This document shows positions 56,101-63,990 of a stretch of 64,000 nucleotides of DNA, in pieces. A model generated the notes under the pieces. It saw nothing but the letters and a program-made list of their open reading frames with translations, was not told the DNA's origin and did no database searches. How positions within the stretch are numbered: the stretch's first letter is position 1; each line of letters begins with the position of its first letter. The translations under genes were made by a program, and so were the position numbers. The DNA comes from Trileptium ribeirensis (taxonomy: Eukaryota; Nematoda; Enoplea; Enoplida; Thoracostomopsidae): contig JASANE010009808.1 in the NCBI GenBank assembly GCA_030248225.1, positions 1 through 64,000 on the forward strand, in the 5' to 3' direction.

Positions 56101-58902
56101 TTCGGCTTTACAAAGCATAATGGAGGCTTTGTGAAGATTTTGGGCCAACATATGAGTTTTGAATCGTATTGTAAAAACACCATAGGAGAATTGTTACCCG
56201 TATCGTATCGGTATTTAAGCTGCTATTATAAAGTTCTGTGAAAATATTAGCCAAATCAGTTCATTCATTGCGAAGAAGCAGATTCGTACAATAAAATTCC
56301 ATTTGATTTTGCCGATATCTAGAGTGTTGCTTCTTCCTGAAGATATGCATATGAATGGAGTTATTGCTCTATATATTTCAGCTAATACCCTAAACACTGA
56401 GTAATTAAATATAATCGCGCTAATACTTATTATTAGGATTCAAAGGGTCACAGTAAACTTTAGGCTATAGCTCAACCCGTATATGAGTAAAGAGCGCCGT
56501 ATTTGCTCTGTGAGGTTGACTATATGTTGACGTTTTATTACTGGTGTATGTATTAAAACTGAAATCAGAAAAATTGTGATAATTTAATTTTCCATGTTTC
56601 ACCAAACAGCAAAATCCGGCACATTTCGGGCCAAACCTGGTCATTGTTTAAGCACGTGTGAACAAATAATGTCATGTTATATACATATAACTAGTAACTC
56701 TATCGAGATTGCAGAACGTAGTGAAGCATAGGTACACCTACGCCTACACCTTTTACGTGCACATCAAATCAGCTCTCGATAGCCTTCGTCGATATGCTAT
56801 ATGTGGACATCACACAATACCAGCACAAGTTACAACAAAACTAACACCGGCAATGAGTTTTCCATGCCCCAAAACCCCGGGTGCAACTTATCAGCCGCCC
56901 AAGACGTCAGAACAAATTTTCAAATTTTGGGTCGAGGAACCACGAGGGTACCATACCTCAAACCCCATAGCTCTAAAACCGTAGCCTTAATCGAAAAACA
57001 ACAAAAAGAGGCATCGGCATTTATCATGTTACTATGAAATAAAACCAACCATAGAAAAAAATTCGAAAGTTACGATATAAATAACCTTGCTTCCGTGAAG
57101 GGTACTAAAATGGTGTAAAAACACTCATTTTGATTTCTAACCCCGAACCAGAGGGGCGCCATACACTTGTACCCATGGAACCATCGGTGGCAGAGTAAAA
57201 TCAGTACCAGCAATGAGTTTCCCACTCCCAAAAACCCCCAAGTGAAACTTTTCAGCCACCCAGGACGTCAGAACAAGTTTTCTAATTTTGGGACGAGGAG
57301 CCATGAGGGTGCCATACCTCAAACCCCATAACTGCAAAACGGGAGCCTTAATCGAAAAACAAAAAAAGAGGCATCGGCATTTATCATTTTACCATGAAAC
57401 GAAACCAACCAGAGAAAGAAATTCGAATGTTAACATAAAAATAACCTTGCTTCCGTGAAGGGTACTAAAAACCCTCATTTTGACCTCTGATTCGCAACCG
57501 TGTCGCGTCGTACCCCCGTACCCATAGAACCATGGGTCGCAGAACAAAACCAGCACCGGGAATGAGTTTCCCATGCCCTAAAACCCCAAAGTGAAACTTG
57601 TCAGCCGCCAAAGTCGTCAGATCAAATTTTCTAATTTTGGGACGAGGAACCATGAGGGTGCCATACCTCAAACCCCATAACTCCAAAACCGGAGCGTTAA
57701 TCGAGAAACAAAAAACAGGCATCGGCATTTATCATTTTACTATGAAATACAACCACCTAGAGAAAAAATTCGAAAGTTACGATAAAAATAACCTTGCTTC
57801 CGTGAAGGGTACTAAAATGGTATAAAAACCTTTATTTTGACCTCTAACCCCGAACAACGGGGGCGCCATACCCTTGTACCCATAGAACCATGGTCACAAA
57901 GTAAAACCCATACCGGCAATGCGTTTCTCATGCCCTAAAACTCCCAAGTGAAAGTTTTCAGCCGCCCAGGACGCCAAAACAAATTTTCTAATTTTAGGAC
58001 GAGGAACCATGAAGGTGCTGTACCTCAAACCCCATAACTCCAAAACCGGAGCCTTAATCTAAAAACAAAAAAGAGGCATTGGCATTTATCATTTTACTAT
58101 AAAATAAAACCATCCAGAGAAAAAAATTCGATAGTTAAGATAAAAATAACCTTGCTTCCGTGAAGGGTACTAAAATAGGGTAAGATGGTGCCGAAAAACC
58201 CACATTTTGACCCCTGACCCCGGAACCAGACCACAAATTAAAAAACGCTCTGGGATGTTCACGGTGAATCGACTATGCCGGTTCGAATGAGCCCAAGATC
58301 ATGAAAATCGATTAAGGCGTTCTCGAGTGATGGCCGATCACACACACACGGAATTTAAAAGATTTCACCCCTGCAACACAATCTCCACTACGCTTCACTA
58401 CGTTCTGATCAAAACACAGATTAATTTTGCAAGACATTATTGAAATACTTTCCTACGAATTGATTTATAATTTTGCATGTTTGCACGGTTTCGCTTGAGG
58501 CAATACTGTCATTATCTGCTAACATTTGCCAGATGACGAATATCCTTGCTTACAAGAGCACACAAATGCATTGACCTTTGAGATTACCAAGTGAACCGTA
58601 TAAACTTCCGTTTTGCGGAAGCAATGTTTATTGTTACTCTTGGTAATTCCTATGATGACTATAACTGTAAACCCAACCGCAGCTACTGAATACGTTATAG
58701 CTAATGCATATTATTCTAGGAAGCCGTTGATGATTCAACTGATGACGAGTTTATGATACCAACGCTGATAGTTTGTGGCGTGGTAGGAGGAACGTTGATA
58801 GTGATGTTAGGATTATATGTAGTCCGCGCGCGGCAACAAACAAGATTGCAGCTGAAGCAAATGGCAACTGACGTTGAATCTCAACCTGGAAAAGACTATG
58901 AG
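20046..58902 (+). CDS. IA-2/ICA512/phogrin orthologue (receptor-type pseudophosphatase N), 5' ten exons, 3' incomplete
   Basis: Ten exons join to 662 codons: 20046-20121, 29134-29184, 32868-33112, 34252-35141, 35807-35982, 39039-39107, 44652-44778, 49633-49727, 52139-52212, 58720-58902. In order they encode a signal peptide (1-25), an IA-2/RESP18 cysteine region (27-124) with the family spacing C-x6-C-x5-C-x8-C and an LFGRCQ block, a long acidic luminal segment (125-479), dibasic KR and KK sites (about 484-492), a membrane-proximal domain beginning GFYTNEDKG and running to SGVAK (about 536-601), a transmembrane helix (614-636) and the start of a cytosolic tail ending KDYE. IA-2 proteins are type I membrane proteins of dense-core secretory granules whose cytosolic phosphatase domain is catalytically inactive. 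That domain is not in the exons found. Introns are 0.7-9 kb and all GT-AG. The exon 7/8 junction is the weak point. Family identity is strong; PTPRN versus PTPRN2 cannot be decided. Confidence 0.9.
22013..22337. mobile_element. 317 bp MITE-like element flanked by TTAA
   Basis: TTAA at 22013-22016 is followed by GGTGACCAC, and the other end reads GAGTCACC followed by TTAA at 22334-22337. TTAA duplications with short inverted ends are the signature of piggyBac-type elements. It is non-coding and lies in IA-2 intron 1. A diverged relative ends at TTAA 61251-61254. Confidence 0.6.
23641..23714 (+). repeat. Left 74 bp inverted repeat with tRNA-like 5' arm
   Basis: This 74 bp segment matches the reverse complement of 26189-26262 without gaps, with about 7 mismatches. 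It contains CTACGCTAGCATATATAGC, then GAACACACTGTGAT, then GGGAC..GTGGTGTAATGGTAGC, which is a tRNA 5' arm and A box. The rest of the tRNA is missing; the 51 bp array begins instead. Confidence 0.88.
23715..24745. repeat. Minisatellite, 51 bp unit, about 20 copies
   Basis: Two unit types are interspersed: one containing TGCACGATTGATCACGG and GAATTGGCACGACC, the other containing TGTAGGAACGACCACGG and AATTCGGCACGACC. Because 51 bp is 17 codons, several frames are open. One - frame is open for 349 codons (23602-24651). Another shows regular hydrophobic repeats (GQTVINRATNPGRA) and is interrupted by three stops at about 24240-24401. It lies inside the inverted-repeat-bounded unit. Confidence 0.9.
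24715..24996 (-). CDS. Uncharacterised hydrophobic ORF, 93 codons
   Basis: It reads on the - strand just after the integrase-PWWP frame. Residues 11-48 are strongly hydrophobic (KVTVILFILVLCLLMLLFTT), like a signal anchor, followed by about 40 polar residues. It ends where the 51 bp array begins, and an array frame overlaps its end, so a frameshifted fusion of a membrane segment with 17-residue repeats is possible. I do not recognise the product. Expression is unproven. Confidence 0.35.
   Translation of the reverse strand: MCRLAEHLAKMTLSIKVTVILFILVLCLLMLLFTTMFCLPIKAVCLLVFVIRVTYNGEPDVIFKVEKTTNDALSIVDKMICYTISDRSCCQSY
25049..25765 (-). CDS. Gypsy/Ginger-type integrase C-terminus (GPY/F) fused to a PWWP domain, 238 codons
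   Basis: One uninterrupted - strand frame holds two recognisable modules. Residues 18-57 (LHPHYKGPFNVIS, then HISIDRIKPAFL) match the GPY/F module at the C-terminus of Ty3/Gypsy and Ginger integrases. Residues about 85-165 match a PWWP domain: VIWAKLPRYPWWPAL, then LKFLTTGRYAFV with VRPY, then a closing helix VVKAMTEAD. PWWP domains bind methylated histone tails and DNA. The integrase zinc-finger and catalytic core are absent; the frame opens at a tRNA-like T-arm sequence shared with 26044-26112. The last 70 residues are unassigned. It lies in IA-2 intron 1, antisense, within the inverted-repeat unit. Whether this is a retroelement remnant that captured a host PWWP exon or a chimeric element protein is open. 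Confidence 0.75.
   Translation of the reverse strand: MGLLGIGLHGNYFVLDSLHPHYKGPFNVISVSPKVVKISAKGRSEHISIDRIKPAFLHENDNALTCNEHQHHHTPLHPTPNIIKKEVIWAKLPRYPWWPALKVSVAGTPLENLRIRTHDIPLKFLTTGRYAFVSSQYVRPYRLNDVKSRTTKHMRVVKAMTEADQLFIDSRCSQGSQIAFRKSTDEQSACTTKSRYDNVRLVSILRTFPTSKPASKGPFISHNRPPNPAVRLPMEGPM
25747..25815. repeat. 69 bp direct repeat, copy 1
   Basis: It aligns without gaps to 26044-26112 with about 8 differences. It begins in a tRNA T-loop-like CGATTCCC, passes through an acceptor-like AGACCCA, and ends AATAGCTAACATAGCTTATA. In this copy the upstream tRNA body is replaced by the integrase-PWWP segment. Confidence 0.85.
25989..26061 (+). tRNA. tRNA-like sequence, decayed or SINE head, isotype unclear
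   Basis: The acceptor halves GGGTCCA and CGGACCC pair except at one position. An A box (TGGTGTAGTGGCTAGCAC) and a B box (TTCGATTCC) are present, and an anticodon stem TCTGC/GCGGA can form. However, the loop lacks the usual T at position 33 and the T stem pairs poorly. It is followed by the 69 bp repeat. Probably a tRNA-derived repeat, not a working tRNA. Confidence 0.45.
26044..26112. repeat. 69 bp direct repeat, copy 2
   Basis: This is the second copy, 297 bp from the first. It starts within the T arm of the tRNA-like sequence and runs through its 3' flank. Confidence 0.85.
26143..26213 (-). tRNA. tRNA-Ala(TGC)-like sequence
   Basis: The acceptor stem GGACCAG/CTGGTCC is perfect over seven pairs. 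The T arm CCGGG-TTCGCAT-CCTGG is good, the anticodon loop CTTGCAA gives TGC with T at position 33, and the A box TGGTGTAATGGTAGC is intact. The anticodon stem has one mismatch (A-C) and one T-G pair. Its 5' half lies inside the right 74 bp inverted repeat. It could be functional or part of the element. Confidence 0.55.
26189..26262 (-). repeat. Right 74 bp inverted repeat with tRNA-like 5' arm
   Basis: This is the reverse-complement partner of 23641-23714. TA occurs immediately outside both copies, compatible with a TA target duplication. Together the two copies bound a 2.6 kb unit. Confidence 0.88.
29134..29184 (+). CDS. IA-2 exon 2: first half of RESP18-homology cysteine motif
   Basis: The acceptor is TATATTTTTAG and the donor G|GTAGGT. 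The 16 full codons read CQYEAELCSQEEVCVS, matching the C-x6-C-x5-C spacing and the EVC block of IA-2 proteins. It is phase 1 at both ends and joins exon 3 through a split Asp codon to give VSDNLFGRC, equivalent to the IQDGLFGQC region of vertebrate IA-2. This is the most diagnostic junction in the gene. Confidence 0.92.
29490..30117. repeat. Fold-back element made of inverted ~17 bp units
   Basis: The left arm (about 29490-29730) is a run of GGACAATTTGTCGTCTG-like units. The right arm (about 29900-30117) is the same unit type in reverse complement (CAGGCGACAAATTGTCC). The two arms could form a long imperfect hairpin around a roughly 170 bp centre. It sits in IA-2 intron 2. Fold-back transposons have this organisation; target duplications were not identified. 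Confidence 0.75.
32868..33112 (+). CDS. IA-2 exon 3: remainder of RESP18-homology domain
   Basis: The acceptor is GATTTGTTGCAG and the donor CAA|GTAAGT. The 81 codons begin NLFGRCQSGPFDL, followed by a helical stretch (SLINELDWIVNERRAHW) and a Tyr-rich segment (CSLLYYYMAI). These correspond to the RESP18-homology helices of IA-2, which are thought to act in granule sorting. It runs phase 1 in to phase 0 out and joins exon 4 in frame. Confidence 0.9.
33328..33361. other. Short perfect hairpin
   Basis: AACACCACTAT and ATAGTGGTGTT are perfect inverted repeats around a short T/A loop. It lies in IA-2 intron 3, 0.2 kb after exon 3. Confidence 0.6.
34252..35141 (+). CDS. IA-2 exon 4: large acidic luminal exon
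   Basis: The acceptor is AAAGCATTTCAG and the donor ACAG|GTAAAA. The 296 codons are open throughout and rich in Asp, Asn, Glu, Ser and Tyr, with no clear domain, as expected of the fast-evolving luminal region of IA-2. Although the exon starts with two ATG codons, the in-frame acceptor and phase 0 entry show it is internal. It ends in phase 2, and the split codon is Arg with exon 5. Confidence 0.9.
35807..35982 (+). CDS. IA-2 exon 5: luminal segment
   Basis: The acceptor is TTTGTTTAACTTTAG. The 58 codons include NTQITPPLQINEKYYGPFES and an acidic run (ENDDDIGSDDI). I place the donor at ACAA|GTGACG because it gives phase 1, which is what exon 6 needs, but this donor is weak. Reading through would add 11 codons to a TAG at 36018-36020. 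Confidence 0.75.
36606..36789. repeat. Two-copy tandem duplication, about 92 bp unit
   Basis: TAGTGAA.(G/A)CAT(A/G)GCCTAAT, then CTACCAATCCATA and GTCTTTTT.GCAT, occur twice in the same order. It lies in IA-2 intron 5. Confidence 0.7.
39039..39107 (+). CDS. IA-2 exon 6: dibasic processing-site exon
   Basis: The acceptor is TACTTTGTTTTAG and the donor CAAG|GTAATT, phase 1 in and out. It encodes EYVDKRNDLRKKDYERIGII. The KR and KK pairs lie about 50 residues before the membrane-proximal domain, near where vertebrate IA-2 is cleaved after a KK pair by prohormone convertase. Cleavage here is inferred by analogy. Confidence 0.8.
40560..40870. repeat. Degenerate GGAAACTGGGAATTTG-type repeats
   Basis: Variants of GAAACTGG(G)AATTTG recur irregularly across this interval in IA-2 intron 6. 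Copies are diverged and spacing varies. Confidence 0.5.
44029..44292 (-). mobile_element. tRNA-derived SINE, about 264 bp, with 14 bp target duplication
   Basis: CTTATAGCCCCTTA at 44015-44028 is repeated exactly at 44293-44306 and bounds the insertion. On the - strand the element starts CCGGCGTGGCCGAGTGGTTA, a serine/leucine-type tRNA A box, followed by GTAGTTCGAATCC as B box. The tRNA-unrelated body contains CTCCTTGGGCAAGGGACTC, and the element ends in a TTTATCCTTTT tail. It inserted antisense into IA-2 intron 6. The tRNA part does not fold as a proper tRNA. Confidence 0.8.
44652..44778 (+). CDS. IA-2 exon 7: pre-domain linker and start of membrane-proximal domain
   Basis: The acceptor is TTGTTCTGTTTATAG and the donor GGG|GTACGT (exon end 44778, phase 2). 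It encodes MPVRLATRKPEHPVSTEEP, an acidic stretch and GTGFYTNEDKG. The last block resembles the GYIVTDQKP-type opening of the IA-2 membrane-proximal domain. A second possible donor four bases on (TAC|GTACAA) would give phase 0, which no later exon accepts. Confidence 0.82.
45040..45520. repeat. Diverged ATACAA/TATGT-rich repeats
   Basis: Phrases such as TTCATACAA, ATCATACAT and TTATGTACAAA recur at loose spacing. The composition resembles the opposite strand of 63420-63990. It lies in IA-2 intron 7. Confidence 0.4.
47598..49200. repeat. Cluster of duplicated intronic segments
   Basis: A segment containing TGAAATTTGACAA, ACACACATAACTCA and TAGCTCATTTGG-like sequence at about 47640-47740 recurs at about 48360-48460. 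From about 48700 to 49200, three diverged units of roughly 165 bp share CCAAAATAC, GATATCTC(T/C)GCAA and GGTCTCA(A/T)(A/T)TTAT motifs. The whole cluster lies in IA-2 intron 7, just before exon 8. Confidence 0.55.
49617..49727 (+). CDS. IA-2 exon 8: central part of membrane-proximal domain
   Basis: The donor C|GTAAGT is strong. Two acceptors are possible. TTGATTTTGCAG|T (start 49617) has the better pyrimidine tract and would include FRLISTLSQDF, resembling the first helix of the domain, but it needs phase 1 from upstream. CTAATCAG|T (start 49633) is weaker but fits exon 7 (phase 2) directly; it is used in the 662-codon model. Either there is an unseen small exon in intron 7 or the weaker acceptor is used. 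The following residues include ISLQIDPKYTGEV. Confidence 0.75.
51609..51886. repeat. Minisatellite, about 43 bp unit, six to seven copies
   Basis: Units share CTTAATATTTTGAGCC, GAAGTCAATC and TGGGGACCGTAA. One copy is internally shortened. It lies in IA-2 intron 8, about 250 bp upstream of exon 9. Confidence 0.85.
51905..52025. repeat. CCTAAG-motif dispersed repeat, reverse orientation
   Basis: CTTATGCTTAGTATATAGC, AAGCTTAGGTTTAG and GAGGGCGGCACAACC correspond in reverse to the arrangement at 17325-17425. Confidence 0.45.
52139..52212 (+). CDS. IA-2 exon 9: end of membrane-proximal domain
   Basis: The acceptor is TATATATATTCAG and the donor AAG|GTAAGG. The 24 codons read QIRTQIDNNSDQKAQQVTLS and then GVAK. 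They follow a split Arg codon and end in phase 0, exactly what exon 10 requires. The position and the closing SGV fit the end of the IA-2 ferredoxin-like domain. Confidence 0.85.
52741..55866. repeat. Satellite array, 184 bp monomer, 17 copies
   Basis: The landmark TTTTACTTGTTACTCGG recurs every 184-185 bp from 52741, and the block AAATTTTTGACT closes each monomer. Monomers differ at only a few positions. The variant TCAATGGACCC occurs at about 53730 and 54467, 737 bp apart, equal to four monomers. The translated frames in the two regions are identical, so blocks of four monomers have been duplicated. Short ORFs on both strands are by-products of the repeat. It lies in IA-2 intron 9. Confidence 0.95.
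56815..58225. repeat. Tandem array, about 357 bp unit, four copies
   Basis: CAATGAGTTT at 56851 and its counterparts at 57211, 57560 and 57917 mark four units. Each contains CCATACCTCAAACCCCATA, GCATTTATCATTTTAC and CCTTGCTTCCGTGAAGGGTA. The units differ at many positions, so this is an older array than the 184 bp satellite. Small open frames on both strands are not convincing genes. It lies in IA-2 intron 9, 0.5 kb before exon 10. Confidence 0.9.
58720..58902 (+). CDS. IA-2 exon 10: transmembrane segment and start of cytosolic tail
   Basis: The acceptor is CATATTATTCTAG and the donor GAG|GTTAGT, phase 0 in and out. The 61 codons give an acidic juxtamembrane stretch (EAVDDSTDDEF), a 23-residue hydrophobic helix starting IPTLIVCGVVGG, a basic stop-transfer segment (RARQQTR) and the tail ending QPGKDYE. 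In IA-2 proteins the tail continues into a conserved LCRQ(R/H)M block; I did not find that next exon with confidence in the remaining 5 kb. Confidence 0.9.
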
Positions 58903-60860
58903 GTTAGTGAAACGAAAGCATTCAAATTTTTTCGAAATGTAAAGAAAATACCTCTTACCTCCATTTTTATAATTCATTTTGGTGTTGTGCTAATTCCAGT
59001 TTATAGCATTTTATCTATATAATTGTTGCTGTATAAAACCGTTCAGAAACACAGAATGTTGTAATGAACTTCAGATGTTTGTCACATGACAACCAGAACA
59101 AATCAAATGACATCTTTAAATGTGCTAAGTTGGGAGCAATATTAACCCGTTAACGCCATGTTCTACCCACCGGAATGCCGCAAGTTGTGGAACTTGTTAT
59201 CTGTGTATGTATATGATTATGTATATTTATTGTGTATGTAAATAAGTTTTTCAAATGTATTTCAAATATCTCTAAGGTATATATATATTGGGGGCCGTTA
59301 CTGTTATACTGTGTAATGACATTTACAGCCTTAGTTGCCGAAGCAGAACATGACGGCATGCCGGAAACTTTGTTTGCTCATACAAGCTCATACCCATTAT
59401 ACAGGTGGCACTGGCGATGAACGTAGCCTTAGTCTTCTGGTGATTTATGCGGCACAGAAGGGTTTGTACACGCGACGCCATCATTATACAACTTGCATTT
59501 ATTACCGATAGCTACTGAGCAAACAACCAATATCTGTACGGTTTCCACAAATAAAGGAAATGCTTTAGTGGTTTAGTAGCACCTGAGTTAGAAAAGAGAT
59601 ATAAAAAAATTGCTATAGCAAACAATACAGTATAACCTTAAAAATTTTATTATCCTCCTTGAATTGCAGCAACACCTAACCTGGACTATTTGTTCAAGCT
59701 GAAACCGTGCAGATCAATATGCGTTTCAAAACGGTTCGGTCAAAACTATACGAATCGTTTCTACAGCGAAATTATTCGGTTTATCCACAGCGCTAGGTTT
59801 CAGTTCGCAAGCTTTATCAATTGCTTCGCCACATTATGTTTCTTTGCCGTGTAACTACAACTTGCAACCTTGTTGACTAACACGACTTTTGATTTTCTTT
59901 GTTGTTCTTCAATTCATTTATTTATTGTGGATGAAGTGAATTCAATGGTAGAACTTTGAGTAGCCGACGAGAAGTTATCCTTGAAAGTCCAGAGTCTAGC
60001 TTCCATTGACAACTGAAGATCTATTTTGCCCGGCAATTTTTCAAGTTTGCCCAGGGCTTTAGCATTACTATCATTACCAGTGGCGTGCTTTGGGCGGCGA
60101 GTTATAGGCAAGACCAATACTAATCCGTAGCGCAGAATTTTCAATTAAGAGCAAAAATACATTTGTTGCCCATAGCAGACAGATACGAATAATATTACCA
60201 ATTGGCAATTAATTTAAATGAAATATTTAAATTTAAGTACATTGTTACGGCTGAAACTTTGCCCTAAGAGAAACGCGGAAAATAGGCACAGAGGTACTAA
60301 TATTGAAGTATAACGCTTGTCTAATAATGCATCATTTACAATAAGATCCGTGCGCATGGTCCTAATTATATCATGCGTTCAAATGGGCTAGCTACTATGT
60401 TACGCATACACTGCAGCTCGATTATTAAAATTTTGAATAGCCTAGCTAGGCTATGCATTTGTCACCGAGTGTCGAGCCGGACTATGCTTTTGTCACTTAG
60501 CCCTATAACTTAAGCCAGTGACTATTTATTCAGCGAACATTACGTTTTATTATACGTATCTAAATAATGCGCCAAAAGCGGCATACACCTTAAAACGTTA
60601 ATTGTATATATTAAAACAAATATATAACTTAGAATTAATGTCAAAATACTGTAGAACAAAATCATATTACACTAACCACAATACTAAATAAATTTTCTCA
60701 ATTGACAGTTCAGCCGGGCGCTCCGTTTGTCACGCATAGCTTAGCTAAGCTCCCTGTTTGTCACATTAAGGCTAGCTAAGCTATAAAAATGTACCATAGT
60801 GCGCGAGTAAACTTAAAATCCTATTTTGTATTTTTGTATAAAATTTGTTACGGAACGCTT
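58903..60860. other. IA-2 intron 10, no further exon supported
   Basis: I searched for an in-phase exon encoding the conserved LCRQ(R/H)M block. A weak candidate at about 59334-59403 is described under rejected observations. A - strand ORF at 59914-60144 has no recognisable identity. Confidence 0.45.
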
Positions 60861-61254
60861 TTTGGTCAATTGAAATCCCACGTAAAACTGCTGGCGAACA
60901 CAGCCCTCGCGATTGAAATCTAACCATTTTTTGTTCGCGAAAATTGAGGTGAAATTACCCAAATGTTTGAGATTGAAAATTTATCGATTTGATTGTGACG
61001 TCACTTTTGCATTAAATTTGTTCGCGAACACTGTATAATCCAAATTTAAATGATACTAAGGGGACAGAATTTCTGCAAAGTGAAATCGCCAAAATTCTGT
61101 TCGAAAACAAGGTCTACCTTCTGGCACCTTGAATTTGATTTTGCCAATTTTCGATTAGCGAAAAGCCGAATGAAATTAAGCCAGTTTTCTGTAACATGGG
61201 TTTGCGATTCGATATCGGTATGACAGAATAGGATGTTTGGCGGGGTCACCTTAA
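60861..61254. repeat. Diverged relative of the TTAA-flanked MITE
   Basis: CGCGATTGAAAT, TTGATTTTG, TTTTCGATTAGCGAAAA, TTTTCTGTAACA, GATATCGGTA and GGTCACCTTAA occur in the same order as in 22017-22337. The left end is not clearly preserved. Confidence 0.55.
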
Positions 61255-61989
61255 CTTTACTCACGCATAGTAGTAAAGCTAAGCTATAGTTCACCCGAAC
61301 TAGTTGAGTTGGACGCGTGATATAATTTGGCCCTGCCGCACGCATCTTATCGTAAATGGTGCATAATAACATCGGCTAGTCTTACAGCGTATGTTGCACA
61401 CTTTATCAATAGTCAGTGTAATCACTATAAAAACCGTTCAGTCGCAAAAATTATTTTACCAGTTTTGTAGCAATAACACAAACTATTGATTTTGTCAAAA
61501 ACACTGTACAGTAATATTCAAGCTCTTGCGTGCCACAATGTGTTGTAACTACAAACATTTTTTCGTTGCATCATAAGTTAATACCTCGTATACTCATATA
61601 CCTGTAAGCGATACTAATATCTCGTGTCATTATTGAGTTATGACAGTTCAAAAGGCTTTCTTTAAATATTTAAAAATGATAGTACAAATACTTCAACTAC
61701 GATATTTCAAATTTTTTTCTTAAATAGCTCAAATAGTTTTTCTTGCGAGGGACACCCTCTATAAGTATGTCTTCGCATATACAACACCAAGATAACTGAA
61801 TAATTTTGATAGAATTTGATTCATCGTCGCATGATAGCGATTGCAAAATGAAATGGTTTAATCGACAACGAATTATATTCGGATTATGTGCCCGGTTTCA
61901 CAAAAATCGGCATTAATGTGGGCACGTTATGGTGTTCAACAAAAATTTCTTTGTATTTTATGCATCCACAGTTGCCTACTAACAAAGAT

Positions 61990-62400
61990 GGTCCTTTTAG
62001 GTTAATTTTCTGCATGTATATCATACATGCTGACGCTCCGCAGTCTCAGGGAGGTAGCCAGGGTAGGCGAAATGAGTCGTGTCGGAGGTAGTGGCCCTCG
62101 ATGACGGTCTTTCATGAGGTTGCTAAAAAAGTTGACCCCTCGTCGACGATCCATTTTTCCCGACATTACCCCCATTTTGTTAACTTTCACTCCATTCTTT
62201 CAAATTTTGCTATTTCCCGCGCGCTTTCGCTTGACGAGGGCGGTGGGTACGGGGGTACCAACAGGGGTGCCCTCCCTGAACTAATCAATAGCGAGAAAAG
62301 CGGTAAGTATTTGATTTTCAACTATAACCTCAGGCGACGCCAAGGCTTAGGCTTGGGCTTGTATAGGAATCTTCATATGATCACCCAAAAAATGAATTAA
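61990..62400. repeat. GC-rich patch with ACATGCTGACGCTCCG motif
   Basis: It begins with the motif shared with 5440-5540, continues through GGGAGG-type purine stretches and a T-rich centre, and ends with CTCAGG...GGCTTAGGCTTGGGC, echoing the CCTAAG motifs before the Merlin fragment. It is likely a member of the same dispersed family. Confidence 0.45.
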
Positions 62401-63419
62401 TAAGATTTAATAATTTGAGACGAATGAGCAAATAAACACAGCATGAACCAAGCTTAAGTTTAAGTGGTTTTGGGCAAATTTTTAGGCAGCCGACAATTTA
62501 TCGATGGTCCACGTATTGCATACGTTACAGATACTTCTAAGTAAGCAAGTAAAATATCATACCTTGAAAATGACAACACAACTGTTAAGGGGCAATAAAA
62601 ACATAAAAATAGCAGACCAAACCTTAACCACATTTAAATTCTATCACAGAATCTAAGTCAGCTTTACATTATCGTACCGGTACTGCTTTTTAAAATTTTA
62701 GAATTGTATATATTAATTAATGCAATACCATTATTGCGTGAACCACGCTAAGATATATATGTGCGGCGTCATGCAGTAACGTAAAATCTAGTTCAGTGTC
62801 GTTTTTCGTAATCAATTTGCTCTGTGAGTTGGTTATTTCCCTGTTATAGCCTAAATTCATCGTTGTGAATTTGATTTGTGTCATATTTAATTCATTTATC
62901 AAAACTGAAAGCCAGCGATGGCAGCGAGAGGGTGCGCCGCCTCCCTCATTTATGGCGGTCCTCGCAATTTTTCCCTATCGCCATCCTCACGTTCGAGTGT
63001 GCACTCGAATTGCAGTATGTTGTACAACTGTTAAAATTAAGTTCCAAAGTGAAACACCTATTATAAATTTTGTTGACAAATGATTTGTTCAAGAAAGCAT
63101 TTGTAGATAATGCGTGAGGTACTACGTGTGCATTGATATGGAAATATGCGGAACTGAATTCAGGTTCGTTTCTAGAATTAAAATCGTCATTTGTGTTTGA
63201 CTGAATTTGAGTTTAAGTTTGCCACCAAAACTAATTATAAATTCCCCAAAGTGAATTTGATTTCAGCCATGTTAGACTCGCTTGCCCGAAAGGAAATCAG
63301 ATTTGGCTAAATCAAAATCAGTTTCAAGAATTTAAAATCAATTTTCTTAACCATGAATCAAAAATACATGTAATTAAGATTGGGTTTAGAGCACAGCGAT
63401 ATTCATGCAGGTGCAGTCT

Positions 63420-63990
63420 GAAAAATTAGCATTATATGTCATACATATATGTGTACAGTGTTATACATTTTTTGTGTGGTCTGGTTTACATACACATTTT
63501 AAGTGCGACAGTTCATACATTTGTAAAGTATGGATATAAAAACAATTTTGTATGGAATTTTATAAAGCGGTTTTCTCGTTTGTCTCAATTTTTAGATACG
63601 CTTGTATAAAAAATACAATTGTAACTGATAGAAATTTATCACTATATAGTATGACATATACAACATAATATAAGAATCTTCATACTTATTTGTATCAAAT
63701 ACCAAACCTGCGTTGTATTAATTTGAATATTAATTGTATGAAATGCAACATATACAACGTATAAATTTTAATATATTTGTATGAAAAATAATATATGTAT
63801 TGTATGAATTTTTTATATTTATTTGTATGAGATTAAATATATTTAAAGTATGAATGTTCACACATTTTTGTATTAAATATGATATATCTAATGTGCGAAT
63901 TTTCATAAATATTTGTATAAAAAAGATACACCTGATGTATAAATGTTTATAGTTAACTGCTATTTTTGTACTAATTTTCAATTTTATGAT
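63420..63990. repeat. Degenerate ~50 bp repeats rich in TTTGTATGA
   Basis: ATTTGTAT(G/A)A followed by TATAT and GTATGAAT-like phrases recur at roughly 50 bp spacing, with strong divergence. The array runs to the edge of the window. Confidence 0.55.

Noticed and set aside
57137..57728. - strand ORFs containing LRYGTLM.PRPKIRK
   Set aside because: They recur with the ~357 bp array and stop at different points in each copy; not a conserved gene.
59334..59403. Possible IA-2 exon 11 reading LPKQNMTACRK after a TTACAGCCTTAG acceptor
   Set aside because: It loosely resembles the LCRQ(R/H)MAT block and is phase compatible, but the invariant Cys-Arg is absent, the acceptor is short of pyrimidines and the donor (GTGGCA) is poor.
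59914..60144. 76-codon - strand ORF with a KLEKLPGKIDLQLSMEARL stretch
   Set aside because: It might be a transposon coiled-coil fragment, but I cannot assign it and there is no flanking support.
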